Shown here piece after piece: positions 27,627 through 35,501 of a DNA stretch of 64,000 nucleotides. Each line of letters begins with the position of its first letter. The stretch's first letter is position 1. The notes below the pieces were generated by a model. It was not told where the DNA came from. It made no database searches and saw nothing but the letters and a program-made list of their open reading frames with translations. This DNA is from Pinirhizobacter soli (GTDB lineage: Bacteria; Pseudomonadota; Gammaproteobacteria; Xanthomonadales; Rhodanobacteraceae), in NCBI RefSeq assembly GCF_015905305.1, contig NZ_JADZLQ010000001.1, positions 1,326,599-1,390,598 on the forward strand, in the 5' to 3' direction. The position numbers and the translations under genes were made by a program.

Positions 27627-27953
27627 TTAACGCAGGTGACGCGCCAGGAAGAAGTAGACCAAGTGGCCCAGCCCCGTCATGCCCAGGAGTATGGCGAACA
27701 TACCCGCTGTCACGTCGCGTAGGTTGAACAACTCCAGCAAGCCAAATCCAATGCCGATCGCCAACAGGACTAATCCCCAGCGAAGCGAGTTCTGCCGGCT
27801 GGCGGCGGCTTCGTTTTCCAGCATCAGCGCGAAGTCCTCCGTAGGCCCGTGGATCTGCAGTAACTTGCGTCGGGAATAAGCGTCAACGACGATCTTGATC
27901 GTGTACGTCACGCAAAGAAAAAGAGCAATGGGAATGATGACGTTCTTATCCAT
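27627..27953 (-). CDS. Small inner-membrane protein, unknown function
   Basis: 108 residues from ATG 27953 (MDKNVIIPIALFLCVTYTIK); an in-frame ATG at 27983 would add 10 residues. Three hydrophobic helices are visible: residues about 5-22, 59-77 and 84-102, with a charged linker between the first two. Small proteins of this layout (DUF6249-like) often lie beside ECF sigma operons in Xanthomonadales; that comparison is from memory of the family. It is divergent from the sigma factor gene at 28068. Confidence 0.75.
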   Translation of the reverse strand: MDKNVIIPIALFLCVTYTIKIVVDAYSRRKLLQIHGPTEDFALMLENEAAASRQNSLRWGLVLLAIGIGFGLLELFNLRDVTAGMFAILLGMTGLGHLVYFFLARHLR

Positions 27954-28008
27954 GAGTCGTTCCGTTATGCCCAAAGGGCCCATGTGAAAGTAGATACGTC
28001 CACCCGGC

Positions 28009-28042
28009 GATCGGTTGCATCTGAAGTCGGTTGCAACCGATC
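28009..28042. promoter_or_regulatory. Inverted repeat between divergent membrane-protein and ECF sigma genes
   Basis: GATCGGTTGCA and TGCAACCGATC are perfect 11-bp inverted arms separated by 12 bases. The right arm overlaps a second palindrome, CGGTTGCAACCG (28028-28039). The position, 26 bp before the sigma factor start, suits an operator or promoter, but no known regulator can be assigned. Confidence 0.5.
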
Positions 28043-28067
28043 ACGGCTGCGCTGTATCTAGTTAGGG

Positions 28068-28661
28068 GTGAACCGCCCTGAGGCTACCGAATCTCCCGAC
28101 GCCGACCGCGCGCTGGTCGAAGCGGTATTGGCGCGCGTCCCGCGATCGTTCGAAGAACTCATATCCCGGTACCAGGGACTTTGCTGGCACATCGTCCTGC
28201 GCATGGTAAGGAACCCGGAGGACGCGCGTGATATATGCCAGGAGACATTCCTTCGTATATTCAAATACCTTCACCAGTATCGTTTCGACAGCCCACTAAA
28301 ATCATGGGTGGCCCAGGTCGCCTATTCGGTAGCCAAACGCCATCTGGAGCGAAAACGCATCCCGATCGCGGACGAACCGGACGACCCTGAAGCCGGGTCC
28401 TTGCTGGATTCGGTAAGCGATGGCTTTGACCTGGAGGCTGCCAACGCTGACGACCAGATCAATCGCCTTTTACACGCCGCGATTGATGCGCTGCCGGCCT
28501 TGCAACGATCATTGTTGACGATGTATCACCTGGACGAACTCTCGATTTCTGAAATAGCGTCCATTACCGGCGTCCCCGAGGGCTCAGTGAAAAGCCACCT
28601 TTTTCGATCACGAAAGCGGCTGCGCCAGTGGCTCGAACTACGAACAGGAGTGATCACATGA
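28068..28661 (+). CDS. ECF-type RNA polymerase sigma factor
   Basis: 197 residues, start GTG 28068 with AGGGG immediately before it. Region 2 is at residues about 25-92 (FEELISRYQGLCWHIVLRMV, then NPEDARDICQETFLRIFKYL). Region 4 is at residues about 135-190 (LPALQRSLLTMYHLDELSIS, then EIASITGVPEGSVKSHLFRS). The gene overlaps the next one by 4 bases (ATGA), and that small membrane protein may act as its anti-sigma factor. Autoregulation through the upstream inverted repeat is possible but unproved. Confidence 0.93.
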   Translation: MNRPEATESPDADRALVEAVLARVPRSFEELISRYQGLCWHIVLRMVRNPEDARDICQETFLRIFKYLHQYRFDSPLKSWVAQVAYSVAKRHLERKRIPIADEPDDPEAGSLLDSVSDGFDLEAANADDQINRLLHAAIDALPALQRSLLTMYHLDELSISEIASITGVPEGSVKSHLFRSRKRLRQWLELRTGVIT

Positions 28662-29095
28662 CCAACCAGAGCTTCGACGACGGCGAATGGCAGGCTCAGG
28701 AACGCGCCAGGAAGGCCGTGCGTGATGGTGCCGTGTCATCGGGTGACGAGAACGCGGATGTAGCGTATCGGCGAATCGCCCAGGCGCTGCGTGAGCCGCC
28801 GTCCATTGGCCTCCCGAGGGAGTTCGCCGCGGACGTCGCGAAACTTGCGTCGTCATCGGCGCCTCCATTTCGTACCAAGGCAGATCCCGAGCTCCGTATC
28901 GCCGGCGCCCTGGCGGGCATTCTCGTGGCCTGCTGCGTTGTCGTGGGTTTCCGCTACGCCGGTGCATTGGGTTCGCTACTGGCCTCGCCCCTGGGGGCAT
29001 GGGGTCTTTCCGCACTGTGCTGCACCGCGGCCGCACAAGGCTTCCAGCTTCTGACCAAACGCATGGCGGGTGGATTCGAGGCGTCGTTGCGATGA
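28658..29095 (+). CDS. Small membrane protein, possible anti-sigma partner
   Basis: 145 residues from ATG 28658 with AGGAG eight bases upstream, overlapping the sigma factor stop. The N-terminal 80 residues are charged and cytoplasmic-looking (VAYRRIAQALREPPSIGLPR); two hydrophobic helices follow (about 88-107 and 114-130). A soluble N-terminus plus C-terminal membrane helices, cotranscribed with an ECF sigma factor, is the usual layout of anti-sigma factors. No zinc-binding HxxxCxxC motif is present, so the role is inferred from context. Confidence 0.72.
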   Translation: MTNQSFDDGEWQAQERARKAVRDGAVSSGDENADVAYRRIAQALREPPSIGLPREFAADVAKLASSSAPPFRTKADPELRIAGALAGILVACCVVVGFRYAGALGSLLASPLGAWGLSALCCTAAAQGFQLLTKRMAGGFEASLR

Positions 29096-29469
29096 GCGCG
29101 CCTACGCGCGACGCCTGGCTGGAACTAAGGGAACTCGAACCCATCTTTCACACGGCCGCCTATGGCCCGACGCGACAGGACGCCGAATGCTTCGTCGATG
29201 AAAACTTCTGGGAAGTCGGCGGGTCTGGAACGGCGTACTCGCGCGACGTCGTGCTTCAGGTTGTCCAGGAACGGCTGGCCAAGGGCGAGCCAGAAAGCAT
29301 TCCCCTGGAGGATTTCCAGTGCCGCGAAGTCGGCACCGGCGTGTTCCTGGTGACTTATGTCCTGCGCCAACCCGACCGCCCTACCCGTCGCTCCACGCTG
29401 TGGCGCTCTACGCCCGACGGCTGGAAGATGCTCTATCACCAGGGCACACCGATAAACACCCAGCCTTAG
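29092..29469 (+). CDS. DUF4440 / NTF2-like domain protein
   Basis: 125 residues, ATG 29092 overlapping the previous stop. The pattern LRELEPIFHTAAYGPTRQDA, then FVDENFWEVGGSGTAYSRDV, then YVLRQPDRPTRRSTLWRSTP with GWKMLYHQGTPI matches DUF4440, a member of the NTF2-like fold. No signal peptide. It is the third gene of the ECF operon and converges on the GFA gene, sharing a 4-bp overlap of stop codons. Confidence 0.85.
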   Translation: MSAPTRDAWLELRELEPIFHTAAYGPTRQDAECFVDENFWEVGGSGTAYSRDVVLQVVQERLAKGEPESIPLEDFQCREVGTGVFLVTYVLRQPDRPTRRSTLWRSTPDGWKMLYHQGTPINTQP

Positions 29470-29915
29470 TTCACCGACGCATCCGCTTTCACCACCAGCA
29501 CATCGGCAACCCACGCCTGCTGCCACCTGGATACCTTTTCATCCGGACCCAGCAGCTGGGGCGACACTGGCACCGGGGCAGCAAAGGCCTGCCGCCCATC
29601 AATGCACGCCGCATTGGCGGCACCGTAAAGACGCCCCGCCTCTTCCATGACGACCGCAACCAGCACGCCGCAATTCGCACACAACAGGAATTGCGCACGC
29701 TTGGACCCCTGCCGGTAGAAGCGAAGTGCGCCCGCCTCATTCTCGAACACCGAAAGCCGCCCCGCCGGATCGGACACATAGGCCGCCCCGTGCATCTGGC
29801 AGAACGAGCAATCGCAGGCGCGGGGACTGATCCCCGTAATCTCCCTGGCCGTTGAAAACTCAAGGCCAAGCTGGCCGCAATGACAGCTTCCGCGTAGCAC
29901 CTGGGTCTCAGCCAT
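29466..29915 (-). CDS. GFA-family zinc protein
   Basis: 149 residues. Zinc-binding cysteines occur as SCHCGQLGLEF, CDCSFC and LCANCGVLV, the pattern of the glutathione-dependent formaldehyde-activating (GFA, formerly DUF636) fold. Spontaneous formaldehyde-glutathione adduct formation is described for the founding member; most homologues have no proven activity. No signal peptide. Confidence 0.9.
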   Translation of the reverse strand: MAETQVLRGSCHCGQLGLEFSTAREITGISPRACDCSFCQMHGAAYVSDPAGRLSVFENEAGALRFYRQGSKRAQFLLCANCGVLVAVVMEEAGRLYGAANAACIDGRQAFAAPVPVSPQLLGPDEKVSRWQQAWVADVLVVKADASVN

Positions 29916-29978
29916 GGTCAGAACCCACCCATCATGTTGATCAGCGCAGTATTGCCGACGCCCAGTCTAATCAAACCC

Positions 29979-31364
29979 TTAAGGCGGCATCCCATCAAGC
30001 TCCGCCGCGGCCACGGCCAACCCTGACACCACACCCAGCGATGGATCACCCTTCACCAGTTCGATTTCCGGGAAGCTCTCGCGTACCGCGGCCTGCACGG
30101 CGGGCGAACGCGAGGTACCGCCGGTAAGGAATACGCTAGCGGCGACGTCGGAGTTGGCAAGGTCGCCGCGGACGTCGTCGAGGGTGCGCTTCAAGCGATT
30201 GATGAAAGGCGAGATCGCATCGATCAGTTCGGGCTGGGTGGTGTCCACGCCAAGGCCATCTTCAAGGAAGCCGAGGTCCGAGTGATGCGTCGCATCGGCC
30301 GATAGGAGGATCTTCGTGCGCTCGGCTTCCTGGTTCAGCCGCGTGGTGGCGCCGGGCTTCTGCAGATTGCGCAGGCGCGACTGCCAGGGCTCGTCCACCA
30401 TGCGGTAATCCTGCTTGCGAAATTCCCGCTGCTTGGGAAGGTTATGCACGCTCGCCGCTTCAACAAAGTGATGCACGGGCACGTTGGCGATGTTGTTGCC
30501 CAGGAGCGGCATGAAGGCATGGACGGAGAGGTTTACGTCCAGGTCCGTGCCGCCCTTGGGCAAGCCCCAGCTGCGGGTGATCTCCGGGTGCTGGCCGCCA
30601 CCGAGTTCGGCGAAGGCGACGTCGGTGGTGCCGCCGCCGATGTCCACGATGAGGGCGCGCTGACGGGTGGCCAGGCTCTTGTGATAGTGCATGGCGGCCG
30701 CTGCGGGTTCCTCCAGGAAGGAAACTTCATCGAAGCCTGCCACGGCCGCGGCTTCGCGGAGCAATTCCACCGCCTGCTCGGAGCCGCGCTCGCCCATCGA
30801 CGAACGGAACTGCACTGGCCGGCCAATCACCGCGCTTCGAACCGCTTCGCCCAGCTGGCGGCTGGCTGTAAGGCGGATATGCTCAAGGATGTGCGTTGCG
30901 ATGTGCACGATCACCCTGCGCACTTGCGGGTCCATGCGGAAGCCCAGCATCGACTTGGGCGATTCGATCAGGTTGCCGTCGCCGTACTCAAGATAGGCAT
31001 CCACGGCATCGTCACCAAATAGCGCGTGCTGGAAGCTTTCCAAGGTGGCCGTGGGCGAATTGCGGGCGCGATCTTCCAGCCACTGCCGGCGCACCAGGCG
31101 TATCGCGTCACGACGCAGCGCGTCTTCGCTGCGTTCAGCACCGCCGAACTGCCGCAACTGGGTGCGCAGGTCGCGCACTTGCGCCTCCACCTCCGTTTCA
31201 AGCGCGGGAGTGAGCGTGAAATCGTTGGGATCAGGTACGATCTCGGGGAAAAATACCGCCGTGCGGAATTGCGCCGCATCGCCGAAACGGATGATTTCCA
31301 GTTCGCCATTGCGGTAAGTCGCGGCGGCCGAGTAACTGGTGCCGAAGTCGATGCCGATATGCAT
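29979..31364 (-). CDS. YegD-like Hsp70-family protein
   Basis: 461 residues from MHIGIDFGTSYSAAATYRNG (ATG 31364; the frame also allows 31379). Actin-like ATPase motifs are present: phosphate 1 IGIDFGTSYSAA, phosphate 2 LIVDIGGGTTDVAFAEL, and adenosine FLTGGTSRSPAVQAAV. There is no DnaK substrate-binding domain; the length (about 450) fits the YegD type. No dnaJ or grpE is nearby, and its client is unknown. Confidence 0.9.
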   Translation of the reverse strand: MHIGIDFGTSYSAAATYRNGELEIIRFGDAAQFRTAVFFPEIVPDPNDFTLTPALETEVEAQVRDLRTQLRQFGGAERSEDALRRDAIRLVRRQWLEDRARNSPTATLESFQHALFGDDAVDAYLEYGDGNLIESPKSMLGFRMDPQVRRVIVHIATHILEHIRLTASRQLGEAVRSAVIGRPVQFRSSMGERGSEQAVELLREAAAVAGFDEVSFLEEPAAAAMHYHKSLATRQRALIVDIGGGTTDVAFAELGGGQHPEITRSWGLPKGGTDLDVNLSVHAFMPLLGNNIANVPVHHFVEAASVHNLPKQREFRKQDYRMVDEPWQSRLRNLQKPGATTRLNQEAERTKILLSADATHHSDLGFLEDGLGVDTTQPELIDAISPFINRLKRTLDDVRGDLANSDVAASVFLTGGTSRSPAVQAAVRESFPEIELVKGDPSLGVVSGLAVAAAELDGMPP

Positions 31365-31664
31365 GATGCCTGGATCCAACGGCGCGCAAAACGCTTACGC
31401 ACGCTCAAGTGAGTTCACCAACGCCGCTTGCGACCTGGAGCGTGCCGATCCTCCGGTATCGCCAGGGTAATCAACAATTTTGACGGTCTGGAGAAGGCTT
31501 GTCCAGGCGAGCTATCCGACCCCTGCGAAACCTGAGCTTCCTTCGATTGAAAATTACCGCGTAACTTTGAGACAGTTCTGATGGAATTGCCTCGTCGCGT
31601 TTGCGAAGATTTATGGGTTGCCGGGTAACCGGTGACGATCGGGTATCAGAACCCGATGTACATA

Positions 31665-31699
31665 CCCGACCACCGCAGGTAGCTCCTGTGGTGGTCGGG
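31665..31699. repeat. 15-bp stem hairpin
   Basis: CCCGACCACCGCAGG, 5-nt loop TAGCT, CCTGTGGTGGTCGGG: fifteen paired positions with one G/T wobble. No T-run follows in either direction, so it is an extragenic palindrome rather than a standard terminator. It lies 14 bp before the first REP-like copy. Confidence 0.85.
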
Positions 31700-31712
31700 G
31701 CCACAGCCTTCG

Positions 31713-31780
31713 GGCAGGCAGCCAGGCGAGCGCAAGCTCGGCCGGTTTATGTGCACGGTTTCTGATCCTGGCTGCCTGCC
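31713..31780. repeat. REP-like extragenic element, copy 1
   Basis: Outer arms GGCAGGCAGCCAGG (31713-31726) and CCTGGCTGCCTGCC (31767-31780) are perfect 14-bp inverted repeats. Inside the left arm lies a small hairpin CGAGC-GCAA-GCTCG (31727-31740) with a GNRA-type loop. Copy 2 is 126 bp downstream. Confidence 0.8.
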
Positions 31781-31852
31781 ACCATCCCTACGGCTGGCTC
31801 AACAACGGTCCCTGCAAGTACGCCCCGCGACGATCGAGGCCATCTGTCTTCG

Positions 31853-31918
31853 GGCGGGCAGCCAGGCGGGCGCAAGCCCGACCGTTTATGTTGCGGACTC
31901 TGACCCTGGCTGCCTGCC
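31853..31918. repeat. REP-like extragenic element, copy 2
   Basis: Arms GGCGGGCAGCCAGG (31853-31866) and CCTGGCTGCCTGCC (31905-31918), with one mismatch. The inner hairpin reads CGGGC-GCAA-GCCCG (31867-31880): relative to copy 1 an A-T pair has become G-C on both sides, keeping the stem. Confidence 0.8.
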
Positions 31919-32057
31919 ACCACTTTCGTGCCCGGCGCGAGATGGACAAGCGTGACCACTCACGCTACCCATGCCAGAAGTTCATTGGCGAACGTAATCC
32001 GCCCTGCTTACTATCCAGGCAAATGCTGGCCGCCGGCCCGCAGTTGGGAGGGTATCC

Positions 32058-33176
32058 GTGCGCTTCGCATTACTTTTGACCATGGCGTCGATCTGCTTTT
32101 GTGTTGGCGCATCCGTTGCGCGTGCAGAAGACCCCCCATCACCCACCAACCGCGCCGAGGCAGTGCAGATCATCGCCGACCTTCGCCACATCGTGACGCC
32201 CCAAGGCATCGAGCGGCACGAGAAGATCCGCATCGGCGGCATCGACCAATGGGTGAGCATCCGCGGCACCGACAAGCGCAACCCCATCCTGCTGATGGTG
32301 CACGGCGGCCCTGGCTGGGTATCGATGCCCACCAGCTGGTACTTCCAGCGCGGCTGGGAGGAGTACTTCACCGTCGTACAGTGGGACCAACGCGGCGCCG
32401 GCAGCACCTACGCCACCAACGACCCCGATGCCGTCGCCCCCACCATGACGCCGGAACGGATGATCGCCGACACCGAGGAAATGGTGAGCTGGCTGCGCAA
32501 GGAATTCGGCCGGGACAAGATCTTCCTGCTGGGCCACTCGTGGGGCACCTACCTCGGCCTCGAAGTCGCCCAGCGCCACCCGGACTGGCTGTACGCCTAC
32601 ATCGGCGTCGCCCAGATGACCAACATGCCGCAGAGCGAACGCGAGGGTTGGCAATTTGACATGGACGAGGCGAAGAAGGCCTCCAATGCGCAAGCCATTG
32701 CGGAGCTCAATTCGATCGCACCCTACGGCACTGGTTCGAAACCGATCACCGTTGCCAGTTTGATGATCCAGCGCAAATGGCTCAATCAATTCGGCGGCAT
32801 GGTCTACCAACGAACAGGCGGTCAGGCAGAAGGTGCGGCCATGTCACTATCGCCGGAATACACCGACGCCGACGTGGACAAGGTTGGCGAGGCCAGCCAG
32901 TACTCGCTGAATAAACTCCTTGGCAAGGTCATAACGCTAGACCTGAGCCGTATACAGAAACTGGATTGCCCCGTGGTGCTGTTCCTGGGCAGACATGATC
33001 ACAATGTCTCGTCCAGCCTGGCGGCAGCTTGGTTCGGGAAGTTGCAGGCACCATCAAAGCGACTGGTTTGGTTCGAGAACTCGGCTCATGAGGTGGCGGT
33101 GGAGGAGCCCGGCAAAACGCTAGTGTCGTTGGTGACGTATGTGCGGCCGCTGGCGGCCGATGCCCCTGTCCGTTGA
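32058..33176 (+). CDS. Exported alpha/beta hydrolase, proline iminopeptidase-like (S33)
   Basis: 372 residues, GTG start at 32058 with a GGGAGG ribosome site 6 bases upstream. A signal peptide (MRFALLLTMASICFCVGASV, then ARA) predicts export. Catalytic landmarks: oxyanion motif HGGPG (residues about 82-86), the segment VVQWDQRGAGSTY, nucleophile elbow GHSWG, an acid in LFLGRHDHNVS, and a His in ENSAHEV. The motifs match prolyl aminopeptidases and related peptidases. The periplasmic substrate is unknown. Confidence 0.88.
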   Translation: MRFALLLTMASICFCVGASVARAEDPPSPTNRAEAVQIIADLRHIVTPQGIERHEKIRIGGIDQWVSIRGTDKRNPILLMVHGGPGWVSMPTSWYFQRGWEEYFTVVQWDQRGAGSTYATNDPDAVAPTMTPERMIADTEEMVSWLRKEFGRDKIFLLGHSWGTYLGLEVAQRHPDWLYAYIGVAQMTNMPQSEREGWQFDMDEAKKASNAQAIAELNSIAPYGTGSKPITVASLMIQRKWLNQFGGMVYQRTGGQAEGAAMSLSPEYTDADVDKVGEASQYSLNKLLGKVITLDLSRIQKLDCPVVLFLGRHDHNVSSSLAAAWFGKLQAPSKRLVWFENSAHEVAVEEPGKTLVSLVTYVRPLAADAPVR

Positions 33177-33236
33177 CGTCAGTCGCTCAAGCCAAGCGTC
33201 GAGAACGCGCCACAGTTGAACGTACGCTTCACCAAA

Positions 33237-33650
33237 TCAACCGTCCTTCGGCAAACAAAAAGTCGGTGAGAACTTGATCGTTACGCTTTTCTGGCCAATC
33301 CCGCCCTGAAGATGGTCGAACTCGAACTCTGATATTTCAGTCCAAGGCGGAACTATCTTCCGGGGACAGCTGGTAACAGAAATGCGATAGCTTGCCTTGT
33401 TGTCCAGGACAAAGGATCCCACTCCATATTCATCAGTGGTCGACTTAAGGAGAAAATTCCGGTGACACACAAAAAAGCACCGATACTTGTATAGCGACAA
33501 CTCCGCATTAGCCATCGGCTTATCGGTGTCGCGATTCACGACCGTAACGACCACAGTCAAAGCTGGCTTTGCCGTAGCTGCTCCACATGAAGCACTCAGG
33601 ACAATCATGGCCATGAAGGCGATACGCCAGTTAACCCAACCGTGTGGCAT
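33237..33650 (-). CDS. Small exported protein, accessory (possible immunity or accessory gene)
   Basis: 137 residues. ATG 33650 is supported by GGAG eight bases upstream that overlaps the stop codon of the preceding gene. The N-terminus contains a hydrophobic signal with LSASC, so it may be a lipoprotein. The mature part (VTVVNRDTDKPMANAELSLY, then DEYGVGSFVLDN) resembles a small Ig-like or carboxypeptidase-regulatory fold. No family recognised. It is the last of five tightly spaced lower-GC genes downstream of the stand-alone Rhs-core gene. Confidence 0.7.
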   Translation of the reverse strand: MPHGWVNWRIAFMAMIVLSASCGAATAKPALTVVVTVVNRDTDKPMANAELSLYKYRCFFVCHRNFLLKSTTDEYGVGSFVLDNKASYRISVTSCPRKIVPPWTEISEFEFDHLQGGIGQKSVTIKFSPTFCLPKDG

Positions 33651-33661
33651 CGATTTCGCTC

Positions 33662-34003
33662 CTAACTGGACCGCCGTGTTCCGTTACTGCACTTGTCTTC
33701 GTCCAATAGTTCCTCTACTTCCGCGCAATCAATGTCGAAAGCATAATTTGAGAGCTCTCCAGTTATCCGTAGGCGGCCGCCTGTCTTCTTCGCATCTAAC
33801 GAAACCAATTCCACGACTTCGCTCTCAAAAACCTTCTCGGCCTGTAATCGGCAACTGGTTACCGCGTGAAAAATAAGCTTGGCCTCTTTGGATGCGCCGT
33901 CATCAGTCCAGAAAAGATCAATGGTTATAACCATACTCGCGTGGTCGAAATGCAACCCTTTAAGTTGGACACCCCAATAATTGTTCAGATTAACGGAAGC
34001 CAT
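33662..34003 (-). CDS. Small cytoplasmic protein, YxiG-like (candidate immunity protein)
   Basis: 113 residues with ribosome site AAGGGA about 8 bases before ATG 34003. No signal peptide. The layout NNYWGVQLKGLHFDHASMVI, then IDLFWTDDGASKEAKLIFHA, then SNYAFDIDCAEVEELLD resembles the YxiG-like family found beside polymorphic toxins; this is a weak, memory-based comparison. It ends where the ribosome site of the 33650 gene begins. Confidence 0.68.
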   Translation of the reverse strand: MASVNLNNYWGVQLKGLHFDHASMVITIDLFWTDDGASKEAKLIFHAVTSCRLQAEKVFESEVVELVSLDAKKTGGRLRITGELSNYAFDIDCAEVEELLDEDKCSNGTRRSS

Positions 34004-34048
34004 AAGCGATATCCCTTCACTACATCGTCAAGCATGCAGGGCATGCCG

Positions 34049-34351
34049 TCATTGAGTCCGGTAGGAGCGCAATACATCCCCGGTCTGCTTGTCTATCAAC
34101 ACTACGGGCGCTCCTCCAATCCTATTGGCGGGTAGTCGATAAGTGACTTCCCATTTGCCCTGACTGTCGGTCACCTGCAGGCAGAGGTCATCCGCCTTGA
34201 AGTCGGGATATGTGCGAAAGATGTAGTTCTTCGCTATTTCGGCGACCACTCTTTGCGTGTCGGAGAGGTCAGCACAGCTCGAAGAGGCATTGCTACACAT
34301 TGGCGCTAACGCCAAGATCAGAAACGATACGAATGACACGTTGGACCACAT
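34049..34351 (-). CDS. Exported NTF2-fold immunity-like protein
   Basis: 100 residues from ATG 34351; a longer frame starts at 34417 but lacks a signal-like N-terminus. From 34351 a signal peptide (MWSNVSFVSFLILALAPMCS) is obvious. The mature part VVAEIAKNYIFRTYPDFKAD, then KWEVTYRLPA, then GGAPVVLIDKQTGDVLR follows the pattern of the NTF2-fold (YbbC/YhhH-type) immunity proteins. The start overlaps the upstream gene by 34 bases, so the start is tentative. Confidence 0.68.
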   Translation of the reverse strand: MWSNVSFVSFLILALAPMCSNASSSCADLSDTQRVVAEIAKNYIFRTYPDFKADDLCLQVTDSQGKWEVTYRLPANRIGGAPVVLIDKQTGDVLRSYRTQ

Positions 34352-34692
34352 GTGTTGTTGAAGTTCAGCACAGCACCACAAGGCACAACGATCCTTAGCT
34401 CTTCTTTGCTTACCCAACTAATGCGCATCCCCGACCCATTGGTCCGCATGACTTCGTGAACGGCGCCGCCTTCCTTCTTCCGCAAATAGACATGCGAGAC
34501 GTCGACATCCGTCGCCCCTGTACCAACTATGGATACGAGTGCCTTAACGCTACCGTCTGGGCTAAGTTGTTCCGACTGCACCTCCCCCTTGATGGCAGTA
34601 TCGTCAGAAGCACAAGCAGTCGTCCCTAAACCTGCAAGAATGAACAGCACTCGACAAAGTAAGAATTCCTTTGATAGCTCCCATGGAGCCAT
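34318..34692 (-). CDS. Putative lipoprotein, DUF5412-like
   Basis: 124 residues from ATG 34692, two bases after the stop codon of the preceding gene. Signal with lipobox (FILAGLGTTAC) predicts a lipoprotein. The body EQLSPDGSVKALVSIVGTGA, then VSHVYLRKKEGG, then ISWVSKEELRIVVPCG follows the pattern of DUF5412-type proteins (SPDG near the start, W-S-x-x-E-L near the end). The longer upstream frame overlaps the previous gene and was not chosen. Confidence 0.65.
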   Translation of the reverse strand: MAPWELSKEFLLCRVLFILAGLGTTACASDDTAIKGEVQSEQLSPDGSVKALVSIVGTGATDVDVSHVYLRKKEGGAVHEVMRTNGSGMRISWVSKEELRIVVPCGAVLNFNNTCGPTCHSYRF

Positions 34693-34694
34693 GC

Positions 34695-35501
34695 CTAGAA
34701 AGTTCCTTGTGAATCTCTCAACGGCGATGCATTTTGGAACATCGGCGCATCTTTGGCCGCACCGGGAAGACGCGTCCATGTCACCGGCGCATTCAATCCC
34801 GACAAAGACATAAACAAGCGCGCTCGCGCGAAACACTGGTCACCTAAAACCTGAGGCATGTATAAGGCGGAGTTTACGAGCCCAAGCATCGACCCCCGCT
34901 CTGCGAGCATAGAAAAGTCACGGAATGCACTTTTCATATCACCAACTTCTATCTCTAGATTTGCCCTCGCCCACAAAAAGCTATTGTCCTCTTGAAACTT
35001 CAATGGCTTTCGTGCCGCAGATCTTGCATACCCTATTGTAAATACGTCGAGCAATAGAGACCTCGTTTCATCCTCCCTCAGCAAGGTAGCTTTCCATGCC
35101 AACATACTTCGCCGTAACGAGAGGCGGGGCGCTTCTGGCATGAAGCCGAATAGATCCTTCTTACCAAACATAAGAATATACATTATGGCCTTTTCAGGCT
35201 CTTCCGCACTCTCGAAGAAATCAGTAGGGTTCACGCCCCTCCAGACATCCGATGGGTTAGCCGCCTTTCTGAATATGTACCAGAGCGCGACCTGTCTAGC
35301 ACTCCGCTCAGGCGGGGATTTCATAACCTCGTTGACCACCGCGTCCGAGAGGCCATCTACAAGCATGAGTCGGTCGAGGAACTCATAGCTAAACCAGGGG
35401 ACAGGAGAAGCACACTTTAGCGGCAGAGCATTAGCCAACATAGGTGTGACCGCCAACAAAATTGGAAGAAGATATCGAAGTGGCCTATTTATCTGCATCA
35501 T
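34695..35501 (-). CDS. Exported protein of unknown function directly downstream of the Rhs-core gene
   Basis: 268 residues from ATG 35501, with GAGGG seven to eight bases upstream; the frame opens at 35522. Signal peptide MMQINRPLRYLLPILLAVTP then MLANA. The mature protein is largely helical (MKSAFRDFSMLAERGSMLGL is reminiscent of Sel1/TPR helices) with few landmarks. It begins inside the last codons of the Rhs-core gene (17-bp overlap), the position typical of a cognate immunity gene. That role is inference. Confidence 0.72.
   Translation of the reverse strand: MMQINRPLRYLLPILLAVTPMLANALPLKCASPVPWFSYEFLDRLMLVDGLSDAVVNEVMKSPPERSARQVALWYIFRKAANPSDVWRGVNPTDFFESAEEPEKAIMYILMFGKKDLFGFMPEAPRLSLRRSMLAWKATLLREDETRSLLLDVFTIGYARSAARKPLKFQEDNSFLWARANLEIEVGDMKSAFRDFSMLAERGSMLGLVNSALYMPQVLGDQCFARARLFMSLSGLNAPVTWTRLPGAAKDAPMFQNASPLRDSQGTF

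Larger units (their letters stand above)
31365..32057. other. Long non-coding region rich in hairpins
   Basis: About 690 bp without a credible gene between the Hsp70-like gene and the alpha/beta hydrolase. The left part (31380-31630) shows nothing I can name. The right part holds a 7-bp stem-loop (31638-31657), a long hairpin and two REP-like copies, all listed separately. Short frames across it have no ribosome site or family similarity. Confidence 0.7.

Noticed and set aside
31653-31930. Repeats considered as a CRISPR array or att sites
   Set aside because: Only two imperfect copies with internal palindromes, unequal spacing, no cas genes and no leader.
34318-34836. Longer start (34836) for the DUF5412-like gene
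   Set aside because: The extra 48 residues overlap the upstream gene and lack a ribosome site; from 34692 a proper lipoprotein signal appears.
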